5,866 nucleotides of DNA from Bifidobacteriaceae bacterium. GTDB lineage: Bacteria; Actinomycetota; Actinomycetes; Actinomycetales; WQXJ01. Shown here one piece after another: positions 5,722-5,866 of the stretch. A model generated the notes under the pieces. It did not search any database and was not told where the DNA came from. It saw only the letters and a program-made list of their open reading frames with translations. Each line of letters begins with the position of its first letter. Position 1 is the stretch's first letter. Location of the stretch: the NCBI GenBank assembly GCA_031278665.1, contig JAITKC010000083.1, forward strand, positions 1 through 5,866. The letters are read 5' to 3'. A program made the translations under genes and the position numbers.

Positions 5722-5866
5722 CGGCTGGACCTGGGGCCGATCCGTCGCCGGACGACCTGGCCGGGCGGATCCGCCAGGGCTTGGCCCGGGCGCGCGACCG
5801 GATCGCGGCGGCCTGCCAGGCGGCCGGCCGCCCGGCCGGCGAAGTCCGGTTGCTGTTGGCCGTCAA
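5718..5866 (+). CDS. yggS: YggS/YlmE-family PLP-binding protein, 3'-truncated by window end
   Basis: The N-terminal 49 residues of a probable pyridoxal-5'-phosphate homeostasis protein, a cytoplasmic alanine-racemase-fold protein that binds PLP without a known catalytic reaction. The GTG at 5718 overlaps the stress-protein stop (GTGA). After a short Pro/Asp-rich lead, LAGRIRQGLARARDRI (14-29) and AAACQAAGRPAGEVRLLLAV (30-49) follow the family's opening helix and first strand. Compared from memory with E. coli YggS (GRSPEEITLLAVSK), residue 50 aligns with the PLP-binding lysine, and the window's last two bases, AA, fit a lysine codon. No ATG or strong ribosome-binding site is present, so coupling to the upstream gene is likely. 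The call rests on under 50 residues. Confidence 0.7.
   Translation, partial: MTAGPGADPSPDDLAGRIRQGLARARDRIAAACQAAGRPAGEVRLLLAV

Overview
The window looks like one end of a contig from a high-GC actinobacterium (Actinomycetota). Most of it is strongly GC-rich with G/C-ending codons. The oligopeptide-type permeases have a long-loop architecture that I associate from memory with Actinobacteria, and the two transporter ATPases are fused into one polypeptide, as in mycobacterial OppD. Genus cannot be told from this sequence.

Layout: bases 1-96 are homopolymer-rich and look like a low-quality contig end. They run into a 5'-truncated OppB/DppB-type permease (to 1070). An OppC/DppC-type permease (1067-2212) and a fused double-ATPase OppD-OppF protein (2209-3975) follow, each joined to its predecessor by an ATGA stop/start overlap, so the three form one translationally coupled operon. 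No substrate-binding protein is visible; it would lie upstream, beyond the contig edge, or elsewhere. A minus-strand membrane protein with a bacterial PH-like domain (3993-4604) converges on the operon, with both stop codons inside an imperfect inverted repeat. After a 172-bp divergent intergenic region containing an AT-rich promoter-like stretch comes a tandem-domain universal stress protein (4777-5721). Its stop overlaps the GTG start of a YggS/YlmE-family PLP-binding protein that is cut off by the window end exactly where the PLP lysine codon should begin.

Functionally, the left two thirds is the membrane and energising part of an ABC importer for peptides or similar solutes. The right third is a stress-protein/PLP-homeostasis transcription unit with a divergent membrane protein. 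I see no mobile element, CRISPR array, tRNA/rRNA or clear novel defence or biosynthetic system. The points worth a second look are the contig-end artefact, the helix-rich insertion in the OppB-like permease, low-complexity repeats in OppC and in the OppD-OppF linker, the overlapping-stop hairpin, the divergent-region inverted repeat, and the usp-yggS coupling.
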